DNA of 64,000 bases from Thamnaconus septentrionalis (lineage: Eukaryota > Chordata > Actinopteri > Tetraodontiformes > Monacanthidae): the NCBI GenBank assembly GCA_009823395.1, contig CM020513.1, positions 15,948,501-16,012,500 on the forward strand, given 5' to 3'. Numbering within the stretch: the stretch's first letter is position 1; each line of letters begins with the position of its first letter. Below the pieces are notes generated by a model. The model saw only the letters and a list, made by a program, of their open reading frames with translations, ran no database searches and was not told where the DNA came from. The position numbers were made by a program, and so were the translations under genes. Below are positions 1-10,430 of the stretch, piece after piece.

Positions 1-124
1 ATGGAATGGGGAGAACCAAATATTGTCACTAAATTGACATAAAGTAACATCATTTAACACATAACTGCACATGAATGAACAAATGCCTAATGTGAAAACA
101 CCATCAACACCAACTTCATTATAT

Positions 125-570
125 TTCACTGTTTTTCATGGTCTGTTTTAGTGTTTCCTGTTTCGTCTGCTATTGTATTTTCTGCCATTTTACTTCCTGT
201 TCCTGTTTTCCCACCTTTTTTGTGTGTTTCACGTGCGTCTCATTGTGCGTCTCATTGTCGATCCTGCCACTGTTTGTTCTCACTTGTGGTCCTTTGCCCT
301 CTTGTGTAAAATGTCCTTGTCTCCCTTTTTGTCTGTGTCTGGTCGTTGCATCACTCATGTTGTCACAGCCAAGCCTTGGTCTTGTCTGTTGCTCCACGTT
401 GGTCAGTTTTGTGTCAGTTTAAGTTCACTGTTTCAGGTTTGTTTAATTTCTACCCTTGAGGCCTTTTTATTTCATTTTGTCCTTAAAATAAATAGATTTT
501 TGTTCTTGTAACCCAGACTATGTCTACTTTTGGGTTCTGCCTCCAACGCCTCCCCCCAACATGTCAGTAT
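125..570 (+). mobile_element. retroelement 3'-end/LTR-like fragment
   Basis: This T- and C-rich stretch is rich in CCTGTTT/GTCTCATTGT phrases. It carries an AATAAA polyadenylation signal at 487-492 and then a TTTTGGGTTCTGCCTCC phrase near 529-545. Fish LTR and other retroelements often end with this layout: pyrimidine-rich body, AATAAA, then a CTGG/TTGGGTYCTGCC phrase. No terminal repeat pair, primer-binding site or coding part is visible, so only a solo or truncated 3' end is proposed. Small frames of 94 and 112 codons here look like low-complexity shadows. The family is inferred from memory of typical fish elements. Confidence 0.35.
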
Positions 571-1270
571 GAGCATAGAACAATCATTCAACGAAGGACA
601 CAATATAATTTAAGTGGATACACAGATGGAATGAATGCCAAAAATGAAGAGACTCTCCTAAACTACTGGAGCTGCATCCTGTTCTTTCCATTGGTCCTGG
701 CTCTGCCTTCTCAGTCACTGTGACTTGACAGCAAAGACAACATGCTTTTTACTTTCCAACAGTTATTCTTCCTGCCCTTGCATATATATATATTCAGCAA
801 GGATACTCTGAAATTAAAACTTCGGACCAACACTTTTTACAGACATGAGAAATGTGTCGAAAACAAAATGCAACCAGATGTTGGAGGGTAGTTTGTGGCA
901 CTCCTCCCACACCAATAAGGATCTGGGCTACTGCGTTTTGGTTCCTCTAGATAATTAACGCTCAGTCGGCCAGGATTTACTGTGTCCTGTTAATTGTGGT
1001 GGTCAGCTTGCAAAGGCACAAATAAAGCCAGAGCTTGTCGACATTTATGGTTTATTTCTCTGAGGTCATGGGTCGTAAATGACTTCAGCCTCGTCGGGTA
1101 TTAAGGCCACTGTTAATATTTACCTACGTTGCCCACTGCATCTCCTTTTTTGCCGCTAGGCTCAGTTCTGAGCGGCTGACTCACTTCACTCATGGCTTTG
1201 ATTTATGTCTCTGTGAATGGCAGCAATAATCAGAGTGTGGATGTAGAAGTCAAGCAGGGAGCAGACTTGC

Positions 1271-1318
<48 letters not shown>

Positions 1319-2538
1319 CGAGCTTGTGTGCATGTGTGTGTTTTAAAGGATATACATGAGTGAGGGTGGGGTGGGGGGGACAGGATGTATGGTTGTGATA
1401 AAACCCTCAAGGCGTTTTGGAAAAGGTTCTGCGACACTCCAGAAGCGAGAGTAACAGCAGACACATCATGGCCGAGTGTTCTGCCAATGTTGCACAAAGT
1501 CCTGGAAACTGGTCTTTTCCACTCTTTATTAGTCCTGATTTATACTTTTTTAAAGCATTGAGCAACAAGGGGTTGTGAAAAGATGCACGCCTTGGACACT
1601 TGGATGGTGCAGAGCGCGTCCTCCAGGGGGCTCAATATGTAAAAGCCCTACAAGCACACAGAGAAAAGCTGAAGCCCGTGCCGATCTTAAAGTTGTCTGC
1701 CGTGCCAGAGAGCTGTCTCATCCAGGGAGAAACTGTTTCTCATTCAATTACATGTTCCATGTGCACGTTCCAATGCTTCATGCACGGCGGCTTCTGAGCA
1801 GACCTAATATTTCACACGCGTATCTTCATCTCAACACTCAAGTCGTTGCCTATCTAAACACAACTGCACACGGTCTGCAGTGGACCTGTGCAGAGGCATG
1901 TTGTCTGCGGCCGTTGGAGCCTCGTGTTTGAACATACACACCCGCTGGTGGGGAACCAGTGGACCTCGTGTGTCCTTAAGCTTTCATAAAAAGCATATTG
2001 GGAAATGCACTCAGTGACTTTTGAAGCATCATTTTCCTGCTAGACCATTGTGTTGTGGCTTCAGTGCTTCCCAAAATCTTACATGGTATCAGATTTGCCA
2101 AACTCCAGATCCAATAACACTGTCTGGGTTAAATTACTTCCCTCTTAAAGCGGCCCTGAGGTGCTTCGGCTGGGTACCACTGCTCCGTATGTCTATTAAA
2201 TACTGGAAATTTGCATCCTCTGTGAAAACTTTTTTTTCCTTTAAGGGACATTTTATTGCACCGACATGATTCCATCCTGTTAGTTGGTTGTTAATCATTT
2301 TTGCCTGCTGTATTTTTTGCGTTAAGTGGGTGTCAAAAGTTTTGCGGCACCTCCAAGTTGAAAGTGTCTCTGTAGTTTTCTTACCTGACTTCAGAAGTTT
2401 AGTTTTGATTCCTTGATGCTTGTTTGATTCATTTGTTCTGGTTATTCCACATCTTTTTATATACGGCCAGACCAGGATCCAGTTTATGAAGAGCCACTGA
2501 CTACAGCTGAATATTTTTTACCCTTTTGTGTCTCACAG
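571..2538. other. gene-free stretch upstream of exon candidate
   Basis: Mostly unique-looking sequence with stops in all frames. The only clear structure is the TG microsatellite at 1274-1316. Frames of up to 118 codons (1575-1931) show no domain, signal peptide or motif that I recognise. Confidence 0.5.
1274..1316. repeat. (GT)21 microsatellite
   Basis: Uninterrupted GT dinucleotide array of 43 bp, followed by a looser TG-rich tail to about 1340. Confidence 0.97.
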
Positions 2539-2591
2539 ACTTGGTTTTGATCGACACCTCAACTGATTTGCTGAAACTAGAGGCCCTAAAG
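2539..2591 (+). CDS. candidate internal exon, 53 bp
   Basis: A T/C-rich tract ends in TCTCACAG (AG at 2537-2538). A 53-bp segment follows, then a near-consensus donor AAAG|GTAAGA at 2592. A CTGAA branch-point-like motif lies about 18 nt before the acceptor. Only one frame is open: two bases (AC) completing a split codon, then 17 codons reading LVLIDTSTDLLKLEALK, ending on a codon boundary. The other two frames hit stops. The peptide has a plausible soluble-protein composition, but I do not recognise the gene. No partner exon with matching phase lies nearby, so it would be one exon of a gene with long introns. Seventeen open codons can occur by chance, so this is a hypothesis. Confidence 0.3.
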
Positions 2592-2613
2592 GTAAGAATA
2601 AATCTACCAATCA

Positions 2614-2640
2614 AATATATATATATATATTTTTTTTTTT
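2614..2640. repeat. (AT)n plus poly-T
   Basis: Short AT dinucleotide run merging into a run of T, about 25 nt downstream of the exon-candidate donor. Confidence 0.9.
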
Positions 2641-3440
2641 GCAAGGAATTATTATCTCAATGTGTTTTTTTTTAAAAAAGGTTGACTAATACCTAGTGTT
2701 CAGTTCCAAGATATGGCTGCAGTGAGTGCTTTAACTTTTTAGTTAACCCCCCCCCCCAAAAGATAAACAAATCAATGATCAAATCAATCAAACTGTCACT
2801 CATGTGACAACAGTGTGCAATGGATTGATGCATAGAACCTGAATTTCAAAGTACAGCTGTAGTTCTCCTTGTTTGGGGCCACTTTCTGAAGCTTCTGTCC
2901 CAGTCCAGCTGAGTTGTTGCTGTTGTTGCATCACGCAAACTGTGAAAAAAAAAATCAGCAAAAAACTTTGGATCTTAATTCCTGCTGGCAGTTCCTGAGA
3001 GTAAACTTGCTCAACTCTGACTCATGCTTCCTGTCTCTGAAACAACTCATCTATCACAGGTGAGGTTTGTGTTTTGGTTACACACTGAAAGAGAATTTAC
3101 TCTTGACTAAAACAGTCCATCAAGTGCTGCCAGACACTTTATATTTTCCACCTTTGAGTGGCCACGACTTTGACATTTGCAGTTGCCCCATTATAGGCTT
3201 GGAGCAGCTGCTTACGGGCTTTTGGAAAACAGTTCCATTGAGAAAAACTTTGCCTCATGTAAATCATTTACACACCAGAAACATCAACATAAAACCCTGA
3301 TTTAAATAGAGCAGAATTCCCCTTTAATTTCACCCTAAAAGTAAACAGATGGAGCCTTGAACGCACACATTCTCTCCTCTCTGTCTGACTGTCTGCTCTC
3401 CGTCGACTGCGGCCTCCACTACCCATCACCCCCCCCACCG
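2641..3440. other. gene-free stretch, no clear features
   Basis: A/T-rich, stop-dense sequence with a C11 homopolymer at 2747-2757. Nothing else can be supported. Confidence 0.5.
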
Positions 3441-3840
3441 CTGTGTGTGAATCTGACGCTGTGATTTTAATTGCTCCGTCTTCGCTTTAATTACATGCGA
3501 GAGTTTCTTCTTTGCTCTGCCTTCCTTTGCAGGGCTTGGCAGCGTGTTTTGATATGAGCTTTATGGGTCTGGACGCGGCTCAAACGATTAACGATGCGCC
3601 TTCATCACTGGCGGCTCGGTTGGGCCCGTGCACAGCGCAGCATAGTGCTGAGGCCGGGGCAGCGGGCTAATGAAACGCTCTATTTTCTGCAGTTTTGAAC
3701 CACATCACAGGCCCTACTGACCGCTGTGCTTCCCTTGCCTGGCCCTCGCAGCCAAGTGGCTCTGATCGACGCGCCTTATTTGTGTTGACAGCAGGACAGT
3801 GACCACGGCTCTATTTCAGGTTCGCTGAAAATCACGAGTT
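3441..3840. promoter_or_regulatory. possible conserved non-coding element
   Basis: Repeat-free, balanced-composition sequence with homeodomain-type cores TAATTG (3468-3473) and TAATTA (3488-3493), followed by CpG-bearing sequence. The texture resembles developmental conserved non-coding elements, but conservation cannot be measured from one sequence. An acceptor-like CTTCCTTTGCAG near 3533 precedes a 43-codon open run, so an exon reading was considered and found weaker because there is no donor. Confidence 0.2.
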
Positions 3841-4518
3841 TGTTTAGGCTTAGCTGAGCGACGGCAGCAGTGTAATAGAAACCTAACTCGACCGACCTCC
3901 TGAATTAACTTCCTCTCAGACTGCAACCACCGTCTGGATCCGCAGAGAACTTTGAGACACGCACTTTTATTTCCTCATCCAGGCAAAGTGCAGCACAGAA
4001 TATTCTTTGTTTACCCGTTGCCGTGGTTCATCTTGCCAGTATTGCTCCACGATGATGGTAATGGTGGTTTTCGATTCCAGCGTGATATACAGCGTGAAAC
4101 ATATTCAGACTTGATTGAACTAATTCTAGTCAGCTGCTGTGAAACGACAAGAAAGATGAGCTCACTAATGAACCGGCTTTCCGAAACGGACCCGGGATGA
4201 TTAGTGGGCATCATGCTCGGTCGTGTGCAGCGTAAAGTGCGTGAAAAGCTGGTGTTTCCTGCTCACTTTGGTTCCGATTAGTCATTTACAATACAATAAT
4301 ATATTGTAACCTTGGCGCACAGCGCTGCCTGTTATTGAGCTGATGGGCGTGTGCAAGATGCGGCCAGGGTTCTTCAGCTCCTGATGACATCACCAGCCGA
4401 GGATTGCAGTTTCACGTAGCGGCCATATTTTAGCCTCTTAGCCCAGAGATGCTATATTAGTGGACTTTTTTTTGCACTTTTAGCTCTGTGTGTTTAAAAA
4501 AAGATAGAAAGGATGAGC

Positions 4519-4820
4519 TAGAGATGCACCGATACCAAGACAAGTATCGGGTATTGATACCGATACTGGGGTTGAGCATGCTGCTCTTAAAATACGTGCT
4601 GATACCAGTTGCACATGCATGCATATGACAATTTTGTTAAATTTGTATTTGCACTGCAGTAAAACTTCTAACAGTTGCCCCAAGTTTTAGAAAAAACATG
4701 CTGAGGAATGTTGTGTTGAGTCATTCTGTAATGTGAAATGGCCTTATTGAGTCCTCGGTATCTGTATCAGTGAGTATTGAAAAGCAAGTACTGAAATGCA
4801 AGTACTCGTACTCTCCACCT
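4519..4820 (+). mobile_element. hAT-like non-autonomous element (GATACC type), degraded
   Basis: The left edge reads TAGAGATGCACCGATACC and is followed by repeated GTATCGG/GATACC motifs. The right part has CGGTATCTGTATCAG and then AAGTACTGAAATGCAAGTAC and ACTCGTACTC. Fish genomes carry many short elements starting with T/CAGGGATGCACCGAT and containing these GATACC and GTACTCG repeats. They are usually placed with hAT-type DNA transposons. The right terminus is not a clean inverse of the left, so the copy is old or truncated. No transposase sequence is present. Confidence 0.5.
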
Positions 4821-5220
4821 GTAAAAAAAAGAAAGGGTTTTGGGTGCACCTCCAGAATGAACACTTCAGCTGTGTGTGACTTCAGCAAACAAGTAACAGC
4901 AAAATCCAGCCATCAACAGGCCGGCCAGGGGAGAGAGTCCTCCTGCGTCCGCTTTGTCCAAATATTCAAACACTTTTCCACTGACACAACCTCCAAACAG
5001 CCGCCAACTTTCCCTGCAGCTGAATTGTCACCAGACGATAGATGTGGGCTTCCACGCTTGACTGGTGTGTAAAGTGTGACTGGGGACGTGTTTGCCTGTC
5101 GAAGCATGTGTAATATGAAAAGACCTTGTTTGGAGATGTGAGTCAGCCTCGCATGCTTGTCAGTCTCCAGCAGGCCGGATCACAGCGGGGCCATTAAGGC
5201 CTCTGTGTTTTCTTGGAAAC
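4821..5220. other. gene-free stretch
   Basis: Ordinary non-repetitive sequence that becomes more GC-rich toward the CpG-rich segment. No gene is seen. Confidence 0.45.
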
Positions 5221-5770
5221 TGACAGGCGCACAGGCGGGCCGCGAGTGTGACAGGCCGGTCCCGGGCTGAACCGGCCGTCCCCTGTCCCGTAAGTCCATG
5301 ACTCAGACACGCTCATGTGTGAGATACATAAATCAGCAAGCGGGATTGTTGCGTTTGGTTCGCTCTCCACTCCAACGGCCCTCGGCGGGACGACTCGGAG
5401 TCGTCTGCTGCTGGTGGGAAAGAGGAGCGGGAGACACGGTCAGACAGATCGATCCCTGAACACTTCACTTGTTTGGAGGTTACACTCACTCTGGCGTGAA
5501 TGCTTTGCCTTTTTGGACGGGCCTGACGCTGGGAGGGCGGGCGGGAGTGGGAGAGTGGAGGAGGGAGGTGGAGAGGCAAGTCTGGGTCTGACTGGAAACT
5601 TGAATGGAGTGGAAACTGGGCAGGGTGCCACTCGGCAGATCCACCTGAACCCCCGTCCGACGTAATCAGCTATCGGCAGTCTGGAGGCGGAAAGCGCCGG
5701 CCCCTCGGAGTGAATGCAGCGGGAGTTTGCGTGGCTTTGGCCCACTTCTGGAGCTCTAATGCGGGGGGAT
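5221..5770. promoter_or_regulatory. CpG-island-like segment
   Basis: A hand count gives roughly 39 CpG in 550 bp at clearly raised GC content, well above the surrounding sequence, with clusters at 5221-5280 and 5341-5400. Such segments often mark promoters or developmental regulatory DNA. No TATA box, initiator or transcript start can be assigned. Overlapping frames of up to 116 codons on both strands are expected in GC-rich DNA and show no known domain. Confidence 0.35.
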
Positions 5771-7591
5771 GTTTTCACAAGCAAAGTCCTTTTATTTGAA
5801 AAGGAGTCCTCTCTCAGCAGACACCCCAGGAAGCACCGCCAGGTGAAAGGATTCTGCGACCCACTTCCAGCTGTCTAAACACACGCAGTCACACACGCAC
5901 CCGCGCAAACACATGCACAAACTCTCATTTGTGCACGCACACACAGACAACTCGCACGCAGTTGCTTCAAATTAAAAAGAAGAATTGATCGATTCCTGTG
6001 CTCTCACAACTGCCCCCTTCCTCAGAAAACAAAGAAACAAACAGCAGCTCTTTTCTCTTGCTGGCTCGCCACTTTCAACTTTGTTTGCTCTATCAGACTG
6101 TGATGTAACATCATGAACTGTATAACAAATCATCCACTTGTTCCGTTTTGAGAAAATCAAAAACTCGCAAAAGTACAAAGTTCTGAACTCCGGCTGTGGT
6201 CACTTCAGGACACAGTTTTACGCAGCCGCTGTGACCTGTAGGATGCGAGAGGGAGGAGGAGAAGAAACTGGCTTGGTGGCCAGCCAGTAGCTCCACTGTC
6301 GAAGGAATTTCAAGCTCCGTTGTTTATGTAACCAAGAGAAAGTAGAGACTCCCTTGTGGCCCTTTTGAATGACAGATGCCAAAGATTTTTTACCTTTACG
6401 CGTGATGATTTATTTAATACCGAGGAGATTTTCTTCTGGGGCCTATATCTTCGCTCATGTTGTAGATATATGGGCAGAATTTCATATAACATGGTGCATT
6501 AAGTACCCAGTGAATTTAAACACATCATGTGATGAGGTAGTGATTTATTTTATGTCGCTATTTTAGGGGGAAAAAAAGCAGCTCCTTCACGTTCATAATA
6601 TAACAGTGACAAAGCAGTGCAGCTTTTCTTAGAACACAAGGATGCAGTTTTTGTTAAAATTGTTGTTTTTCAGCAATGACACAAAAGAACAAGATTTGAT
6701 GATGTGATTATAATTGAGAATAAACTCATACGGTTATTGGCTGGAAGGTTAAAAAGTAAATTAGAGCTTCTTGACCAAGTTTTCCACCCTGGTGATAATT
6801 ACACTGGTATCATTTCTCAGATGTTTTCAGTTTGCCCCAAGGCTGCACGTACTGCAAAAAAAGAAAATCCTTTCTTCCAGTGATTCTGTTTTCTTTCTTC
6901 AGCCTCGAGGGTTTCTTTTTTATTAAGAAGGGAAAATCTTCCTCTGTTTGGACAAGACAGTCCCACATGTGAAGTCAGACGGCCGTATGAATTGTGAATG
7001 TGGGATGATTGAACCGACAATATCAGCCGCCAGTCACCCAGCTGCCATGCGCTCTGCAGGAGCAGCGCAGCACTCATCCAGAAGCTCAGGGGAGCTCCGC
7101 TGTTGCCATAACTTTTAGAACTAGATAGTCTTATATAAGGCCTGTGTCATAGGTCCCGCTCAGTGTGGGAGCATGCTTGTGTGTGTGTCTCGTGTGCAGC
7201 CAGCTGGAAGGTGAGATTTTTTTCATAACTAGCCAGGCATGCCCTTTAGCTACAGGAAGAATGTCTGACATAAGGTGTCAATCTGACTGTGTCTTGTGCC
7301 AGAGCAGACAAACTGGACCTCATCAGGCCACAGTCATTGCAGAAGATCTGCAATCAAGTTTTGCTTTATTTGGGTTGGTTTAATTTCATACATTTGTTTT
7401 ATATATTGCTTATTAATGATTTCTCTGGTGCCAGTCGAGCAGTTAGGTTCTTTTGAACTATCAGGTTAAAATGTTATGTTCATATATACAGTATATTACA
7501 AAGTCCTTTTCTGGCCTGTTTTCCTCCAGTGGATTCTTCACAACTTTTTGTTACTTTTTCACACATTCTATTCGGTTTTCTTGTTGTTTTG
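5771..7591. other. gene-free stretch
   Basis: A loose CA-rich patch at about 5880-5950 follows the CpG-rich segment. The rest is A/T-rich with stops in every frame. A TATATAAG at 7132-7139 has no other promoter support. Confidence 0.45.
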
Positions 7592-7646
<55 letters not shown>

Positions 7647-7663
7647 ATATATATATATATATG
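7592..7663. repeat. compound (AC)n(AT)n microsatellite
   Basis: About 49 bp of AC, then an ATACAC transition, then alternating AT. The open frame across it (HTHT then YIYIY) is a repeat artefact. Confidence 0.97.
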
Positions 7664-8610
7664 TCCTGGCGGAAGACAACTGTTGCTGCCTCCTGGGTCG
7701 CTTTAGTCCCTGTGTTACCTCAGCCTTGGTGAGAGAGTGTGGACCTGAGCTGTTTGCTCAGCTGGATGACTCACCTCTTGTCAGGATCTCTCAGCTGCTG
7801 CTGTCCCACTGGATGCACCACCAAACAGCCAAACTTTCACTAGAGCATTATTTGTAGAAATAAGTATTGGGGTCTGTGTAAGTGTCTGCTGCACACATTA
7901 TCTGCTGCAGTAAATTAATGCAATGTCTAATATATGAACCGAACCAATGTCCTGGGTCAGATCATCATTTGGCGAGAGACACATGCACTCAGTGACCTTG
8001 CCTGAGTACCTGAAGATGATGTTATTGTGCTGTTGAACATCTATTGAAAAGAGCCAGACTAAAGCGAAGAAATGATTGGAAATTGAAAATTAGTTTGTTC
8101 TTTAAATTATCATTCAAGTAGCCTTTGGTTGCTTGTAGTGTTTTACGCATGTTTAACCTGTCTTTTCCAAACACTCTTGAAAAGTCTGTTGAATCTAGTC
8201 TAGTCTAATCTAGTTTCATGAGGTGGATTAAATATCAAGATATTATGATGCTCCATCATGGTTTCTGGCTTTCACAGACAGATGTGGGCCTGCATCTAAA
8301 AAGTGTAGGTTGGAAGTGAGCACTTGGCTCTGCCTGGTGACTGCTCTTGTAGTGGCCACCGGTACATTGGTGCAGCAGCGCAGTGAGCTGAGAGACAGCT
8401 GAGTGATAGACTGTGTGTAAAAATCCAGGGCTTGAAGTGGGAAACAGGCCAGCAGCCGTAAAAGCCACATTACGCCTGTAAAATGTGTGTTTTTCTACAC
8501 GCACACATGCACGCTCCCTGATTCCCTCAACTGGAGTCTGGCTTCATGCTGACCCCATGAACTGATTTATGTTTAGATTTCATTCCATTCATTCCGTAAT
8601 GCTGGTTGGC

Positions 8611-8630
8611 TTTTTTTTTTTTTTTTTTTT
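8611..8630. repeat. poly-T tract followed by GCAG
   Basis: Twenty T residues followed by GCAG. It is acceptor-like by chance; no convincing downstream exon is seen. Confidence 0.9.
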
Positions 8631-8843
8631 GCAGAACGTGTGAGCCAGTAAACCCACCGAAGAAAAGTGTGTCACAGACGGTTGAGATCACCGGCTTACA
8701 TTAAAAGGTCTACATTTCACTGGCTACTCACACACTGACATGCTTTCAATGAATTGGAGTGGAGCCGCTCCGTCAAAGACACGGTCATGTGTCACTCTTG
8801 GAGTGTGCTAAAGAGGGCAGGCTTTCTCAAAACAACTCTTACT

Positions 8844-8870
8844 CTGTGTGTGTGTGTGTGTGTGCGTGTG
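8844..8870. repeat. short (TG)n microsatellite
   Basis: Interrupted TG run with a GC substitution near its end. Confidence 0.9.
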
Positions 8871-9290
8871 CACGTGGGTGCGGCCGTGCGAGAGTGACAT
8901 AGCGAGGAAAAATCAGCAGGCGGCTAATATGGCGAGATAGTGGAGTCATTAAGCCATGTCGCAGTAATGGGGACTAGTATATGACATGAGGTCGATGTAA
9001 TGACGTGCGCCGCCTGGAATGCTCCAGTAGCAACAATCAGCACGAAAAAAAATAAAAAATGGAGTGATGTGGATTTTTGTGACAGGCTTTCATTCACGTT
9101 CCCCATGTGGAAAATATGAAGGGGCGGATTACTTTAAGGAAAATAAGGATGTGATCTAGGAAAATGATCTCACTTATCAAATATGATTGTGTTTGTCTAA
9201 GCAAAGAGGCTTTTATCTTCCACTGGAAGGTGGCTGGCAGACAGCTGTTTCTGGTTGCAACGTTGCAAATATAGAGATCTATATACTGTA

Positions 9291-9320
9291 GCTATATATA
9301 GATATAGATATAGATATCTG
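9291..9320. repeat. (GATATA)n short array
   Basis: Three to four tandem GATATA units within a wider AT-alternating tract (about 9270-9340). Confidence 0.8.
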
Positions 9321-9744
9321 CATGTATATATGTACATATTAAAAAATCAAAAGTGGCTGAAGACAATATTTGTGTGAACAGTAAACAGAAGGAACAGCAG
9401 CAGAAGTGTTTTTCCTCTATGCTTTCTTATACGATGCTGTATTTACTCAGAGGATCAGGGATGTTTATGTGATTGGGGACTAAAACAGAAGTCTCTGATT
9501 ATGGGCTGAACTTCAGGGGTGAAGACGAAGGAAAATGAATGAACAGTTTTTGTTTGTCTGGGGATCAGAGTTTTGGAAAGAGCACAGAGACCCCCATTAA
9601 TCGCCCCTCAGTCTGTGGCTTGGGAGTGTCCCAGTGGTTAGACTGGTAGCCTACACAACGCCAAACTGGGATTGACTAGATGGATTTTTGAAGGCAGCTC
9701 TTTTTTTCAATACTTCCAGTCTGTGCTTTAACATTTCCATGCCT

Positions 9745-10030
9745 GCCTCCCTTTACTCTCCCACTTTCCTTTCCTTCTCCTTTTACTTTCTTGTCCTTTC
9801 CTTTTGTTGTTTCCTTTACTGCTCTTCTACTCAACTTTCCTTCCCTTCTCTGTTCTCCCTTTCATTTTTCCTGTCCTTTTCCATTTCAGCTCTTATTTAA
9901 TTTTTTACTTTTCTTTCCTCTTCTGTGTGCCCGTCTTCCCTCCCTCTCGTTTTATACTTTTCTTGTTCCTTGCTTCTGCTGTTTCCTGTTTCCTTCCCTT
10001 CCTTCCCTTCTCTGTGTTCTCCTCCCTTTG
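9745..10030. repeat. polypyrimidine tract
   Basis: Nearly 285 bp of C/T on the plus strand with few purines, made of CCTTT/TTCCCTTC-type phrases. Open frames here translate to Phe/Ser/Leu-rich peptides (antisense Lys/Glu/Arg) and are composition artefacts. Such tracts can adopt triplex (H-DNA) structures. Confidence 0.8.
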
Positions 10031-10358
10031 TTCAACGACCTTTAGCGAAGCTGCTTTTGGAAACCTGAACGGTGAATTCATTGCGTGTGAGTTTAATGCA
10101 TGATTGATTTTGGATGTCACACCACCAGACTGCAACAGTGAAGTGTAACATGCAGTAAAAAGACTTTACAATGCTACACCTCTATAAAGCCTTCCATAAA
10201 TCCACTGTAATAAACCTGTACAGTCAAACAATGTGTTCTTTCTGCTTTATTTTTTATTTTGACTATTATTATTAATGCCTAAATAATAAACTAGAAAGTA
10301 AATATACCCAATTACATATTTGTTGTGTATTCCTATACAAGTGGAACTAAAACAGAGC

Positions 10359-10360
<2 letters not shown>

Positions 10361-10428
<68 letters not shown>
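10361..10428. repeat. (GT)34 microsatellite
   Basis: Uninterrupted 68-bp GT array. Confidence 0.98.

Positions 10429-10430
<2 letters not shown>

Larger units (their letters stand above)
7664..9744. other. gene-free stretch with minor simple repeats
   Basis: Contains poly-T at 8611-8630, a TG run at 8844-8870 and a GATATA array at 9291-9320. A phrase near 9618-9670 (GTCCCAGTGGTTAGACTGGTAGCC) faintly resembles a tRNA-SINE head but is too short to call. Confidence 0.4.

Noticed and set aside
7132..7139. TATATAAG as a TATA box
   Set aside because: No initiator, CpG context or downstream gene; common by chance in AT-rich DNA.
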